Source of the DNA: an uncultured Lachnospiraceae bacterium
GTDB lineage: Bacteria > Bacillota > Clostridia > Lachnospirales > Lachnospiraceae
Length of the DNA stretch: 26,608 nt
Assembly: GCA_910579395.1 (NCBI GenBank)
Contig: CAJTUC010000045.1
Span: forward strand, 1 to 26,608
Direction: 5' to 3'
Under the pieces are notes generated by a model. The model worked only from the letters and a program-made list of their open reading frames with translations. It was not told the DNA's origin and searched no databases. The position numbers and the translations under genes are program-made. Shown one piece after another: positions 8,496 through 16,055 of this stretch (position 1 is the stretch's first letter; each line of letters starts with the position of its first letter).

Positions 8496-8651
8496 GTGCG
8501 GGAGGTTCCCAGCAGGACAGGTCTCCAACGTTGCCACGCTTCCGCTCCATTTCGGGAGCAGCGGACACTAGGCTCAAAAAAACTTCGCCAAGTGCCGGCA
8601 CCCTCAAAGGGGCTCCTTTTGGAGACCTGCCCTGCCGGGAACCTCCCGCAC
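8496..8651. repeat. Long inverted-repeat element with internal hairpins
   Basis: Two 33-nt arms, 8496-8528 (GTGCGGGAGGTTCCC then AGCAGGACAGGTCTCCAA) and 8619-8651, are inverted complements with only two differences. Both differences become G-U wobble pairs in a minus-strand transcript but A-C mismatches in a plus-strand one. The about 90-nt interior contains GCTCC/GGAGC and the palindrome GTGCCGGCAC. The element fills the gap between convergent stop codons, so it can act as a terminator or 3' UTR structure. Its size and compensating pairs also fit a mobile MITE-like or REP-like family. No convincing gene lies inside. Confidence 0.75.
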
Positions 8652-8664
8652 GCAACGTCTCTTT

Positions 8665-9345
8665 CTACAGAAAATCTACCGATACGACCTTGTCCGATTT
8701 CGTTAGAATATCATAAATCTCCGTACGTTCCGAGTACTTTTTCATATAGAGGACCATATGTACCGAAACACCCTCTCCAATAATCCTGGACTCACTCATA
8801 TCCATAGAATCTATCACGACTCCCGCATCCTTCAAGTCCCGTATAACGGTATGCAGATCCTGACTTTTCTCAAGGTCGATGAACACGTTGCAATAATGAG
8901 AATGTCTGGTTGCAAAACGCTCTACGAAGGGAAGCATATGCAGTGAAAGCAGCATCATAATGGTAATCAGAATACCTCCTTCGATAAATCCGATTCCAAC
9001 GGCAAGCCCGATACACGCACTTGCCCAAAGCGTAGCTGCAGTGGTCAGTCCCCTGACTCTATGCTTGGATATGATAATCGTTCCCACACCGATAAAACCG
9101 ACCCCGCTGATCACCTGCGATGCCATCCGGTTCATGTTTGCCAGGCCGGGATAATAAATCTGAATATATTGCTCCGTCAGCATGACTAATGTCGCGCCAA
9201 GACAGACTACCGTAATCGTTTTGGTGCCGGCGCCGCGGTGTTTCATTCCCCTGTCAAGACCGATGATGCCGCCCAGAATAACAGCGGCAATAACACGAAT
9301 CAATACATTCTGTATGTTCCATGCCGAGAAATTTCCCAGAATCAT
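8665..9345 (-). CDS. MgtC/SapB family membrane protein
   Basis: A 226-residue protein of the MgtC/SapB family. It has the N-terminal membrane domain with the family motif (ILGGIIGLDRGMKHRGAGTK, then GVGFIGVGTIIISKHRVRGL and TTAATLWASACIGLAVG), and a C-terminal soluble ACT-like domain of about 75 residues. Family members are linked to Mg2+ homeostasis and to regulation of P-type ATPases or F-ATPase; they are not themselves proven Mg2+ channels. A GGGGGG ribosome binding site lies 5 nt before the start. A small GTCCGT-loop-ACGGAC hairpin (about 9357-9371) precedes it in the leader. Monocistronic. Confidence 0.93.
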   Translation of the reverse strand: MILGNFSAWNIQNVLIRVIAAVILGGIIGLDRGMKHRGAGTKTITVVCLGATLVMLTEQYIQIYYPGLANMNRMASQVISGVGFIGVGTIIISKHRVRGLTTAATLWASACIGLAVGIGFIEGGILITIMMLLSLHMLPFVERFATRHSHYCNVFIDLEKSQDLHTVIRDLKDAGVVIDSMDMSESRIIGEGVSVHMVLYMKKYSERTEIYDILTKSDKVVSVDFL

Positions 9346-9404
9346 ATGTACCCCCCGTCCGTTTCACGGACATTCATCCTTAGCTTGTCTTTTCCTTAAT
9401 TTCA

Positions 9405-9433
9405 ATTTTATCGTACCATTCCTTCATTTACAA
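9405..9433 (-). promoter_or_regulatory. Putative promoter of the MgtC family gene
   Basis: On the minus strand TTGTAA (9433-9428), 17 nt and TAAAAT (9410-9405) give a leader of about 55 nt before the start at 9345. Confidence 0.45.
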
Positions 9434-9476
9434 CTGAATTATCCGCATATCATTCCTATCGGGGGATTTAAAAAAA

Positions 9477-11411
9477 TCAGATGATTTCATTGACCGGTGC
9501 ATAACAAATATGATCCTTGCAGACGTAAAAAGTCGTCCGGTCATTGAGTGTCGGATATTCTCTGCTTTCCGACGCAATGATCACATTCGCCAGCAACGGA
9601 AGCTTTCCTTTCATCTTCTCCATGTCCGAATTATTTTTCAGAACGATCCTGATATGCTCCGGCGGGTCATCATAAAGCTGTTTTGCCAAAAGAAACATAC
9701 TGTGCCCTGTCAGAGAATTCCGTGCCTCGGCGGACATATAATGAATCTGCTCCCCGGCAAGTTTCCGGTAATCCTCTTTTTCGGTCAACTGATACAGCCT
9801 TACAAAATTGTATGCCATTACCGAATTCCCACTCGGAACAGCGCCATCATAAGTCTCTTTCGGATTCATAAAAAGTTCGCTGTTATTCGAATCCGAAAGG
9901 TAAAATCCGCCGTTTACGGTATCGGCAAACCGCCTTACTGCCTCCCTGCAGAACTGCTCCGCCTTTTCAAGATAATCTTTGTTCAGGGTGGAATGATACA
10001 ATTCCAGCAAGGCTGTGATATAAAACGCGTAATCATCCAAAAAGCTGTTTTCCGAATGCTTTTGACCGCGCCAGCTCGTATACAGGCATAAGCCCTCACA
10101 CAAATTCTTTTCCAGAAATCTTTGTGCGTTCATCGCCGCCTCAAGATATTTTTCGTTCCGGGAGCCCCGGTAGAGCAAAGACAGCGACGCTATCATCATA
10201 GCATTCCAGGAAATCAGAATCTTATCATCAAGATGCAGCTTTGAACGTATTTTTCGATAGTGATACAGCGTTTGCATCTCCCCGTCAAAATCAGCATCCA
10301 ACACATTGCTCTTTAAAAGATTGGGAATATTAACTCCCTCAAAATTACCCTTCTCAGTAATATCAAAAGCCTCTGAAAACCGTTTTCCCCTTTCTTCTCC
10401 GAGAACATCGATTATTTCCGTTAATGTAAACGTATAATATTTCCCTTCGATTCCTTCGCTGTCTGCATCCTGCGCACTATAAAAGCCTCCGTCCAAAGAA
10501 GTCATCTCCCGGAGTACATATTGTGCAGTTTTCTCAGCAGTATCCAGATATAAATGATTCTGAGTCATCCCGTAAACCGATACATATGCCATGATCAGCA
10601 GCGCATTGTCATAGAGCATTTTTTCAAAATGAGGGGCAAGAAAATACCTGTCTGTAGAATATCTGGAAAATCCATAACCGATATGGTCAAATATACCGCC
10701 TTTTCGCATTTGAAGAAGTGTCTTTTCGACCATTTCCAGTACATCCGGCGCATCATTCTGCTTTGCGTACAGCGTCAGAAATAATAAATTATGCGGCATC
10801 GGGAATTTCGGAGCAGCCCCAAATCCGCCGTATATGCTGTCAAAGCTGTCACAAAACAGCCGTACTGCCCGGTCCGAAAGGTCCCCGTCATTTCCTCTGC
10901 CATGACCGGAATCAGATTGTTTCAGATGGGAAATGATCTGCTCTGCCGAATGCAGAAGTTCTTCACGGCTGCGCCTCCACCGGTCCGCCACTGCCATTAA
11001 CAGGTCAGAAAATCCCGGTATACCATACTGTGACCTCACGGGAAAATAAGTGCCTGCCAAAAACGGTTTTTTATCCCACGTCATAAAAACACTCATCGGC
11101 CATCCGCCGCTGCCGGTGAACGCCTGACACACTGCCATATACACGCTGTCAATATCAGGGCGTTCCTCGCGGTCAACTTTTATGGAAACAAAGTATCTAT
11201 TGAGAATGTCAGCCGTTTTCCTGTCTTCAAAGCTTTCATGCGCCATAACATGACACCAGTGACAGGTACTGTATCCGATACTGAGAAAAATCGGCTTGTC
11301 TTCCTTTTTCGCTTTTTCAAATGCTTCCCGACACCACGGATACCAATCAACAGGATTTTCTGCATGCTGCAGCAGATACGGACTCGTTTCATTTTTCAGA
11401 TGATTACTCAT
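9477..11411 (-). CDS. DUF255 thioredoxin-like / six-hairpin glycosidase-like protein (YyaL/SPATA20 family)
   Basis: A 644-residue cytoplasmic protein of the YyaL/spermatogenesis-associated protein 20 family. The N-terminal DUF255 domain (about 1-165) is thioredoxin-like, with the near-invariant NHLKNETSPYLLQHAENPVD and the CxxC pair Cys50-Cys53 in SIGYSTCHWCHVMAHESFED. The C-terminal two-thirds is the alpha/alpha-barrel region typical of the family (for example HFEKMLYDNALLIMAY and SWNAMMIASLSLLYR). Family length is usually 650-700, so this is essentially full length. The biochemical activity of the family is not firmly established. It has its own promoter, whose -35 overlaps the stop codon of the alpha/beta hydrolase gene upstream, and an AAGGGAGA ribosome binding site. 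Confidence 0.93.
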   Translation of the reverse strand: MSNHLKNETSPYLLQHAENPVDWYPWCREAFEKAKKEDKPIFLSIGYSTCHWCHVMAHESFEDRKTADILNRYFVSIKVDREERPDIDSVYMAVCQAFTGSGGWPMSVFMTWDKKPFLAGTYFPVRSQYGIPGFSDLLMAVADRWRRSREELLHSAEQIISHLKQSDSGHGRGNDGDLSDRAVRLFCDSFDSIYGGFGAAPKFPMPHNLLFLTLYAKQNDAPDVLEMVEKTLLQMRKGGIFDHIGYGFSRYSTDRYFLAPHFEKMLYDNALLIMAYVSVYGMTQNHLYLDTAEKTAQYVLREMTSLDGGFYSAQDADSEGIEGKYYTFTLTEIIDVLGEERGKRFSEAFDITEKGNFEGVNIPNLLKSNVLDADFDGEMQTLYHYRKIRSKLHLDDKILISWNAMMIASLSLLYRGSRNEKYLEAAMNAQRFLEKNLCEGLCLYTSWRGQKHSENSFLDDYAFYITALLELYHSTLNKDYLEKAEQFCREAVRRFADTVNGGFYLSDSNNSELFMNPKETYDGAVPSGNSVMAYNFVRLYQLTEKEDYRKLAGEQIHYMSAEARNSLTGHSMFLLAKQLYDDPPEHIRIVLKNNSDMEKMKGKLPLLANVIIASESREYPTLNDRTTFYVCKDHICYAPVNEII

Positions 11412-11465
11412 TTCAGTCTCCCTTTCGGAATATTCCTGCTGATTATTATCCTGAATGAATCCGAT

Positions 11466-11494
11466 ATTATACGCGAAAAAGTGCGGAAGTTCAA
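11466..11494 (-). promoter_or_regulatory. Promoter of the DUF255 gene
   Basis: On the minus strand TTGAAC (11494-11489), 17 nt and a perfect TATAAT (11471-11466) form a strong sigma-A promoter. The -35 box overlaps the stop codon (11493-11491) of the upstream hydrolase gene. Confidence 0.75.
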
Positions 11495-12417
11495 AAATTC
11501 TGCACTATAAACCGCAAGACTGCTTTTTCATATGTCTCATAATCAGTCATTGCACTGTTTGCATGGTCTGCGCCCGCTATCAGTACATATTCTTTTTTCG
11601 CCTTACAGGCTTCGTAGAGTTCCGCTCCCATAGAAGGCGGGACAACAGAATCTTTTGCACCGTGAATGAACAAAATCGGGATTGTTAACTGTCTGACTGC
11701 CCGCACCGCGTCAGCTGCTTCCAGATCAAAATGCCCGAAGAACCGCGCACAGAACTTTAACAATTGATAAAGCGGTTTTACAGGGAGTTTCATCGCTCTT
11801 ATCGTTTCCTTTATAATGGCCGCCGGCTCGGAATATCCGCAGTCTTCTATGATCGCCTTTACATTTCCGGGCAGGCCCAGTTCATAAGACATCATGACAG
11901 AAGCCGCTCCCATAGATACCCCTGCAAGAAAAATATCCGTATCTTTCCCGAACCGTTTCCGGGCATATTCGGCCCACAATTTACAGTCATATCGTTCCAT
12001 AACGCCAAAAGTAATTACGTTTCCCTCACTCTTTCCATGGGCGCGCTCGTCTACCATGAGGATATTGAACCCGTTCTTCTTACAAAGTTTGAAAAAACCA
12101 TATCCATCCCAGGCGTATGTCCCATGAAATCCATGAAAAGAAATAAGAAGCGGCGCACCTTTTTTCATCTGATATAATTTCCCATAAAGCCGCAGACCAT
12201 CCATCGAAAGAATACTGACTTCTTCACAAGGCGTCTTTTCCATATCCTCCAGGCATTCCAGCATCCTGTCTTTATAGGCTCTGTAAAGATTACTGTCCGG
12301 AATACAACGGACATTGGGCCGCCTTCTGAGCGGATGGCAGAATACGACACGATACAGGCCATACATGGATACAGATATCAGCAGAAGCAAAAAAACTGCG
12401 GTCACAAGTACCTTCAT
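11491..12417 (-). CDS. Membrane-anchored alpha/beta hydrolase
   Basis: A 308-residue serine hydrolase of the alpha/beta fold. One hydrophobic anchor or signal segment (about 1-26) is followed by the catalytic domain: oxyanion region SFHGFHGTYAW, nucleophile Ser168 in LAGVSMGAAS, acid Asp256 in FIHGAKDSVVPP and His285 in AGADHANS. It resembles the BAAT/prolyl-oligopeptidase-like and YqkD-type hydrolases of Firmicutes. ATG at 12417 is chosen over an upstream GTG at 12441 because GGGAGG lies 9 nt before it. The ATG overlaps the TGA of the diguanylate cyclase gene (ATGA), so the two are translationally coupled. Substrate unknown; it probably acts at the outer face of the membrane or is membrane-tethered. 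Confidence 0.9.
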   Translation of the reverse strand: MKVLVTAVFLLLLISVSMYGLYRVVFCHPLRRRPNVRCIPDSNLYRAYKDRMLECLEDMEKTPCEEVSILSMDGLRLYGKLYQMKKGAPLLISFHGFHGTYAWDGYGFFKLCKKNGFNILMVDERAHGKSEGNVITFGVMERYDCKLWAEYARKRFGKDTDIFLAGVSMGAASVMMSYELGLPGNVKAIIEDCGYSEPAAIIKETIRAMKLPVKPLYQLLKFCARFFGHFDLEAADAVRAVRQLTIPILFIHGAKDSVVPPSMGAELYEACKAKKEYVLIAGADHANSAMTDYETYEKAVLRFIVQNF

Positions 12418-13544
12418 CCTTCTCTGCCTCCCTTTCCGCACTTTTTATTCTCATACATACGGGTATCTGCTGTTTTGACGACCTCAAGAATATCTGCTCC
12501 GCTTCCCAGAGCGAAACCGACCGCACTCGATACTTTGATCTCACTGTTCGCATTATCCGCTTTCAGCTTTTCCTGTATCGATTGTATGATGGTTTCCGAT
12601 TCCTCCTGCTCTGGAGCATCTATGATCATCAAAAACTCATCTCCGCCTATTCTATACACACGGCATCTGTCACTTGAATGTGCGGCCAGAGCCGATGACA
12701 GTTTTTCTATGACTTTATCTCCCATGGCATGGCCAAATTTATCATTGATTTTTTTCAGATTGTTCAAATCCCAGAATAATACTGAAATCTGTTCAATCTT
12801 CGGATAATAATCCGCTACCATTTCCACGTACTTGTTTTTATTGAAAACTTTTGTCTTGGTATCTGTCCCTTTCAAATAGGTAAGCTGTGCAATCCGATAG
12901 GCATCTTCGCTGCTGCTGACCACCGTGTACTGCATCATGATTGAAAATACAAAGAGTATGATACTTCTTGGAAAAACTTCAAATACGATAATAATGAATA
13001 CCGGATTTTCATTGAACGGAATATTCAGTGCCCCCTCTGTAATAATCTCCAAGTAATAACTACGCACATGCTGACTCTGAAGCAGAAGGTTCAAGTCACA
13101 AATCCCGTAATAAAAGCTTACGAGGGAACTGACCAGCATTGTGACTGTATTTACCGCATATGTGAACCAGATGGTACTGCGCCTTCTGTACTGAACAGCG
13201 AATAACAATGGCACTACATATGCCAGCACCGCATGAAATGATAAAAAAGCGGCCAGTACCGCAGAAACAACGCAGATTAATGATAAAAGAAAATATTTGA
13301 TCCATGCTTTCGACAAATCACTCTTGAAAAATATATAAACCGCCGGTATGAACAATACAATATTGGCCATGAATGCAATCGTAATAAGCCTTTTATCCAC
13401 CTCAAAAAAGCCCAGCACCGTAAGCAGCCAGATAAACGCAACTGCTAATAGAAACCAGCAAAAACCTTTTAAAGTATGCTTATTCGATTTTATTTCCTGA
13501 TAATCCAGTTCCTGAAGATACTGCTCTTTAAAGTCATCCATCAT
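12414..13544 (-). CDS. Membrane diguanylate cyclase (GGDEF domain)
   Basis: A 376-residue protein with about six membrane helices in residues 25-210 and a C-terminal GGDEF domain (about 220-376). Catalytic features are intact: DLNNLKKINDKFGHAMGD (259-276) binds substrate, and RIGGDEF (298-304) is the canonical active-site loop, so it should make cyclic di-GMP from two GTP. The RxxD inhibitory site normally found five residues upstream of the loop is missing (the corresponding positions are Ser291 and Cys294), so classical product inhibition is not expected. The membrane part is not a recognised sensor. It is the first gene of a two-gene unit with the alpha/beta hydrolase. Confidence 0.94.
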   Translation of the reverse strand: MMDDFKEQYLQELDYQEIKSNKHTLKGFCWFLLAVAFIWLLTVLGFFEVDKRLITIAFMANIVLFIPAVYIFFKSDLSKAWIKYFLLSLICVVSAVLAAFLSFHAVLAYVVPLLFAVQYRRRSTIWFTYAVNTVTMLVSSLVSFYYGICDLNLLLQSQHVRSYYLEIITEGALNIPFNENPVFIIIVFEVFPRSIILFVFSIMMQYTVVSSSEDAYRIAQLTYLKGTDTKTKVFNKNKYVEMVADYYPKIEQISVLFWDLNNLKKINDKFGHAMGDKVIEKLSSALAAHSSDRCRVYRIGGDEFLMIIDAPEQEESETIIQSIQEKLKADNANSEIKVSSAVGFALGSGADILEVVKTADTRMYENKKCGKGGREG

Positions 13545-13667
13545 CTGAATCCTTATTCTTCCTGTTCATTTTTAATATGAATGTATTTTAACAAAAAAAT
13601 TCGGACAGCACAACTCTGCCCGGGTACGCTATACTGCAAATAGGGGCTGTTAATTCAGTTTAATATG

Positions 13668-13676
13668 TGTTATAAT
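13668..13676 (+). promoter_or_regulatory. Extended -10 promoter of the L,D-transpeptidase gene
   Basis: TGT followed by a perfect TATAAT (13671-13676) forms an extended -10 element. The -35 region, TGTTAA 17 nt upstream, is weak, as is common with extended -10 promoters. It implies a leader of about 95 nt. Confidence 0.55.
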
Positions 13677-13684
13677 GGCGTCTG

Positions 13685-13755
13685 GCAAATCCCATATCAG
13701 GTATTTGCTTTTATAGTACTGTTTATAAATAGCCTGCACCCAAAGTTTGCAGGTT
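13685..13755 (+). other. Two stem-loops in the leader of the L,D-transpeptidase gene
   Basis: GCAAAT (13685-13690) pairs with ATTTGC (13703-13708), with a further inner CC/GG pair, and is followed by TTTTAT. AGCCTGCA (13731-13738) pairs with TGCAGGTT (13748-13755), allowing one G-U. Both lie between the promoter and the GGGAGA ribosome binding site. They do not match any riboswitch consensus I can recall (c-di-GMP-I or -II, ydaO c-di-AMP). A regulatory role is only possible. Confidence 0.4.
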
Positions 13756-13778
13756 GAGAAAAGGCATGGGAGACAAGT

Positions 13779-14585
13779 ATGAAAAAATTAAGTAATTCTA
13801 TTAAGTGGGTAATATGCCTGGGCATATTACTGTTTTTAGGTTCGGGAAGTTATGCTCATGCGGCAGAACTTCCAAATGTGCAGACGGAAAATACAGCCGC
13901 CGATGCAAGGCCGGATTATGTCATTTATGTGAACAGAGCTTTGAATTGCATTACGGTCAAACAGTTAGACGAAGCCGGCACCCTGACGCCGGTCAAGTCA
14001 ATCGTCTGCTCCTGTGGGCGTACAGGCTCCGAAACGCCGGAAGGTACATTTCAGACATCCAACTATTATAAATGGCGTAAAATGGTAGACGGTACTTATG
14101 GAAGATATGTTGTTCGCTTTAATGGGAAGATTCTCTTTCATTCCGTTCCTTACATTGAGGAATCTCCGGACACTTTAGAGTGGGAAGAATATAATAAGCT
14201 GGGACAGAATGCGTCTTTAGGCTGTGTCAGAATGTCTGTGAAAGATGCCAAGTGGATTTACGATAACTGTAAACCGGGAACCAAAGTCGTTGTGTATTCC
14301 AACGATGAGGAAGCAGGCGAACTTGGAAAACCGGCAGCTATCCAAATAGATGTAAATTCTTCCTACAGAGTATGGGATCCGACAGACACGGATATTAACA
14401 ATCCATGGGTAACGGAACCGGAAGAATACTGCCCGTTTACCGGTACCATAGATGAATTTAATTATACAGCATATGCAGACAGATATCCGGATTTGAAAAG
14501 CGTTTTCGGTTATGATAAAGATGCCTTATATGAACATTATATTACTTTCGGAATCAACGAAAGAAGAATTGCTGTTTCTTATTAA
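13779..14585 (+). CDS. Secreted L,D-transpeptidase (YkuD domain)
   Basis: A 268-residue exported cell-wall enzyme that forms or exchanges 3-3 peptidoglycan cross-links or similar amide bonds. A signal peptide (about 1-28) ends in SYAHA-AE. The YkuD domain (about 45-175) has His121 in FHSVPY and the nucleophile Cys149 in NASLGCVRMS, with the conserved Arg151. The family motif is usually SHGC; here Leu replaces His, a variant seen in clostridial members. The C-terminal about 45 residues (FNYTAYADRYPDLK, YDKDALYEHYITFGINERR) form a short module often found at the end of secreted clostridial proteins. It is divergent from the diguanylate cyclase gene; the start is preceded by GGGAGA. Confidence 0.93.
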   Translation: MKKLSNSIKWVICLGILLFLGSGSYAHAAELPNVQTENTAADARPDYVIYVNRALNCITVKQLDEAGTLTPVKSIVCSCGRTGSETPEGTFQTSNYYKWRKMVDGTYGRYVVRFNGKILFHSVPYIEESPDTLEWEEYNKLGQNASLGCVRMSVKDAKWIYDNCKPGTKVVVYSNDEEAGELGKPAAIQIDVNSSYRVWDPTDTDINNPWVTEPEEYCPFTGTIDEFNYTAYADRYPDLKSVFGYDKDALYEHYITFGINERRIAVSY

Positions 14586-14612
14586 TTAAATTTCTTTCCT
14601 GCCAGCTTGTAA

Positions 14613-14658
14613 GAAACCGTTTCAGATTTTGCGTAAACACAAAATCTGAAACGGTTTC
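14613..14658. terminator. Perfect 19-bp bidirectional terminator
   Basis: GAAACCGTTTCAGATTTTG (14613-14631), an 8-nt loop and its exact complement (14640-14658) sit between two convergent genes. On the plus strand the stem is followed by ATTTATTCCTTT and on the minus strand by TTACAAG, so the T-tracts are modest but the helix is unusually long and perfect. Confidence 0.85.
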
Positions 14659-14660
14659 AT

Positions 14661-14993
14661 TTATTCCTTTATGAAAGCTTTATCCATTTCAGGAACTCCG
14701 GTTTCGTCAGACACATATCGCTCTACCCGCATATGCAGATCATATTTTTCCCTAAGTTCAATGATCTTTCCCATCATAGGTGAAGCATGATGTACATCAA
14801 TTGAATGCTGGTCTTTCCAACTATCGATCAAAAGCACGGTTTCTTCATCCTCCATTGGGAAAAAATATTCATATTTAAGATTTCCGATTTCTGCACGGAT
14901 ATCGCCGACAACTCCACTTGAAACCATTTCCTCAGCAAATTTCTTTGCATTTCCGTTCACACCGCTATAATAAATATTCACTGTAATTGCCAT
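14661..14993 (-). CDS. Antibiotic biosynthesis monooxygenase (ABM)-domain protein
   Basis: A 110-residue protein with the dimeric ferredoxin-like ABM fold pattern: N-terminal strand MAITVNIYY, helix NAKKFAEEMVSSG, then YEYFFPMEDEETVLLIDSWK and the typical HHASPMMGKIIELREKYDL. The closest known relatives are small quinol monooxygenases (YgiN-like) and stress proteins of unknown reaction, so the exact function is not determined. No cofactor motif is expected in this fold. The upstream region (14994-15129) is leader sequence with a weak ribosome binding site; a weak inverted repeat, ATCAC/GTGAT, lies within it. Confidence 0.8.
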   Translation of the reverse strand: MAITVNIYYSGVNGNAKKFAEEMVSSGVVGDIRAEIGNLKYEYFFPMEDEETVLLIDSWKDQHSIDVHHASPMMGKIIELREKYDLHMRVERYVSDETGVPEMDKAFIKE

Positions 14994-15129
14994 TTTGCCA
15001 CATATGCTCCAATCACGTTAGCAAGTGATCGGATTTTCCTTTCTTCCGGATTTCCCTGAGTAATTCGATATTTCGTACAAACTCTATTCGAATCAATTTT
15101 ACCATACTTACTCTCTAAAGTCACTAACA

Positions 15130-16017
15130 CTAAATCCCCAGCTCTTTGTCCACTTCTTTTGCATAAGGCATCCCGCCCTGTGCACCGAACTTTTCAGTCG
15201 AAAGGCTCGCCGCAGTATTGGCATAAACAAGCGCCTCTTTGAGACCCGCTCCTTCCGCAGCTTTTACGCAAAACGCGCCGTTTAATGTATCTCCCGCCCC
15301 TGTAGTATCCACTACTTTCGCCGGCCTTGCGGGAATATTCACAATCTCGCCGGACGGCAAAGCTGCCGATACGCCTTTAGAGCCCTGCGTGATCACAAGC
15401 TTATCGGGATATTTCTTCAAAAGTTCCTCCGTAGAAGCCCCGTCGCCAAAGATCAGCGCCGCTTCATGTTCATTCGGCGTCAGATAGGTAACTTTCTCAA
15501 TAATTTCCATGGGGACGACTGCTGCCGGAGCCGGATTCAGAACGACCGGGATGCCCTTCTCCGAACAGAAATTCACAATATGATGGACTGTATCGAGCGG
15601 GATCTCCTGCTGCATGATCACCATATCATAGGCTTCCAGTTTTTCCTTTATCCTTTCCGCATAATCTCTGTCAACTTTGCCGTTCGCACCCGGAACAACG
15701 ATAATGGTATTGTCATTCTCCCCGACCGTGATCATTGCAATTCCCGTCGGCGTATCCTTCAAAACGCTGATGTTTCCTGTCTTAATTCCTTCTTTCTCCA
15801 GATTCCGCACTAATCTGCGTCCGTTTTCGTCATCCCCGACACAGCCGAACATCTCCACCTCCGCGCCAAGCCTCGCCATCGCTACTGCCTGATTAGCGCC
15901 TTTTCCACCAGGGATATAACGGATGCTGTTTCCTAACAGGGTCTCACCTTTGCTCGGAATCCGCTCTGCCGTTACCGTCATATCCATATTCATGCTTCCT
16001 ACTACCGCAAGTTTCAT
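15130..16017 (-). CDS. rbsK: Ribokinase (PfkB family)
   Basis: A 295-residue sugar kinase of the PfkB family that phosphorylates D-ribose to ribose 5-phosphate using ATP. The substrate-binding start GSMNMD and the first PfkB signature IPGGKGANQAVAMARLG are at residues 7-51; the second signature DTTGAGDTLNGAF has the catalytic base Asp243. Length and motifs match RbsK, although deoxyribokinase activity cannot be excluded. It is the last gene of the nucleoside operon, 38 nt after the ECF ATPase, and would trap the ribose released by the nucleoside hydrolase. The ribosome binding site GAAAGGAG is present before the ATG. Confidence 0.93.
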   Translation of the reverse strand: MKLAVVGSMNMDMTVTAERIPSKGETLLGNSIRYIPGGKGANQAVAMARLGAEVEMFGCVGDDENGRRLVRNLEKEGIKTGNISVLKDTPTGIAMITVGENDNTIIVVPGANGKVDRDYAERIKEKLEAYDMVIMQQEIPLDTVHHIVNFCSEKGIPVVLNPAPAAVVPMEIIEKVTYLTPNEHEAALIFGDGASTEELLKKYPDKLVITQGSKGVSAALPSGEIVNIPARPAKVVDTTGAGDTLNGAFCVKAAEGAGLKEALVYANTAASLSTEKFGAQGGMPYAKEVDKELGI

Positions 16018-16055
16018 TTTATAACATGCTCCTTTCTCCCGGCTGCAATATTATG

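Noticed and set aside
8434..8783. Overlapping open frames of 73-107 codons across the inverted repeat
   Set aside because: Their sequences are low-complexity translations of the hairpin element in several frames, with no ribosome binding sites and no homology; the palindrome explains the frames.
9510..10091. A 193-codon plus-strand open frame opposite the DUF255 gene
   Set aside because: It is antisense to a well-conserved family protein and shows no recognisable domain.
13677..13778. Possible c-di-GMP or c-di-AMP riboswitch upstream of the L,D-transpeptidase, suggested by the nearby diguanylate cyclase
   Set aside because: None of the conserved sequence blocks of the GEMM classes or ydaO motif could be found; only simple stem-loops are present.
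15000..15129. Terminator between the ribokinase and ABM genes (ATCAC/GTGAT repeat)
   Set aside because: The stem is only 5 bp and has no adjacent T-run, so it is not a convincing terminator.
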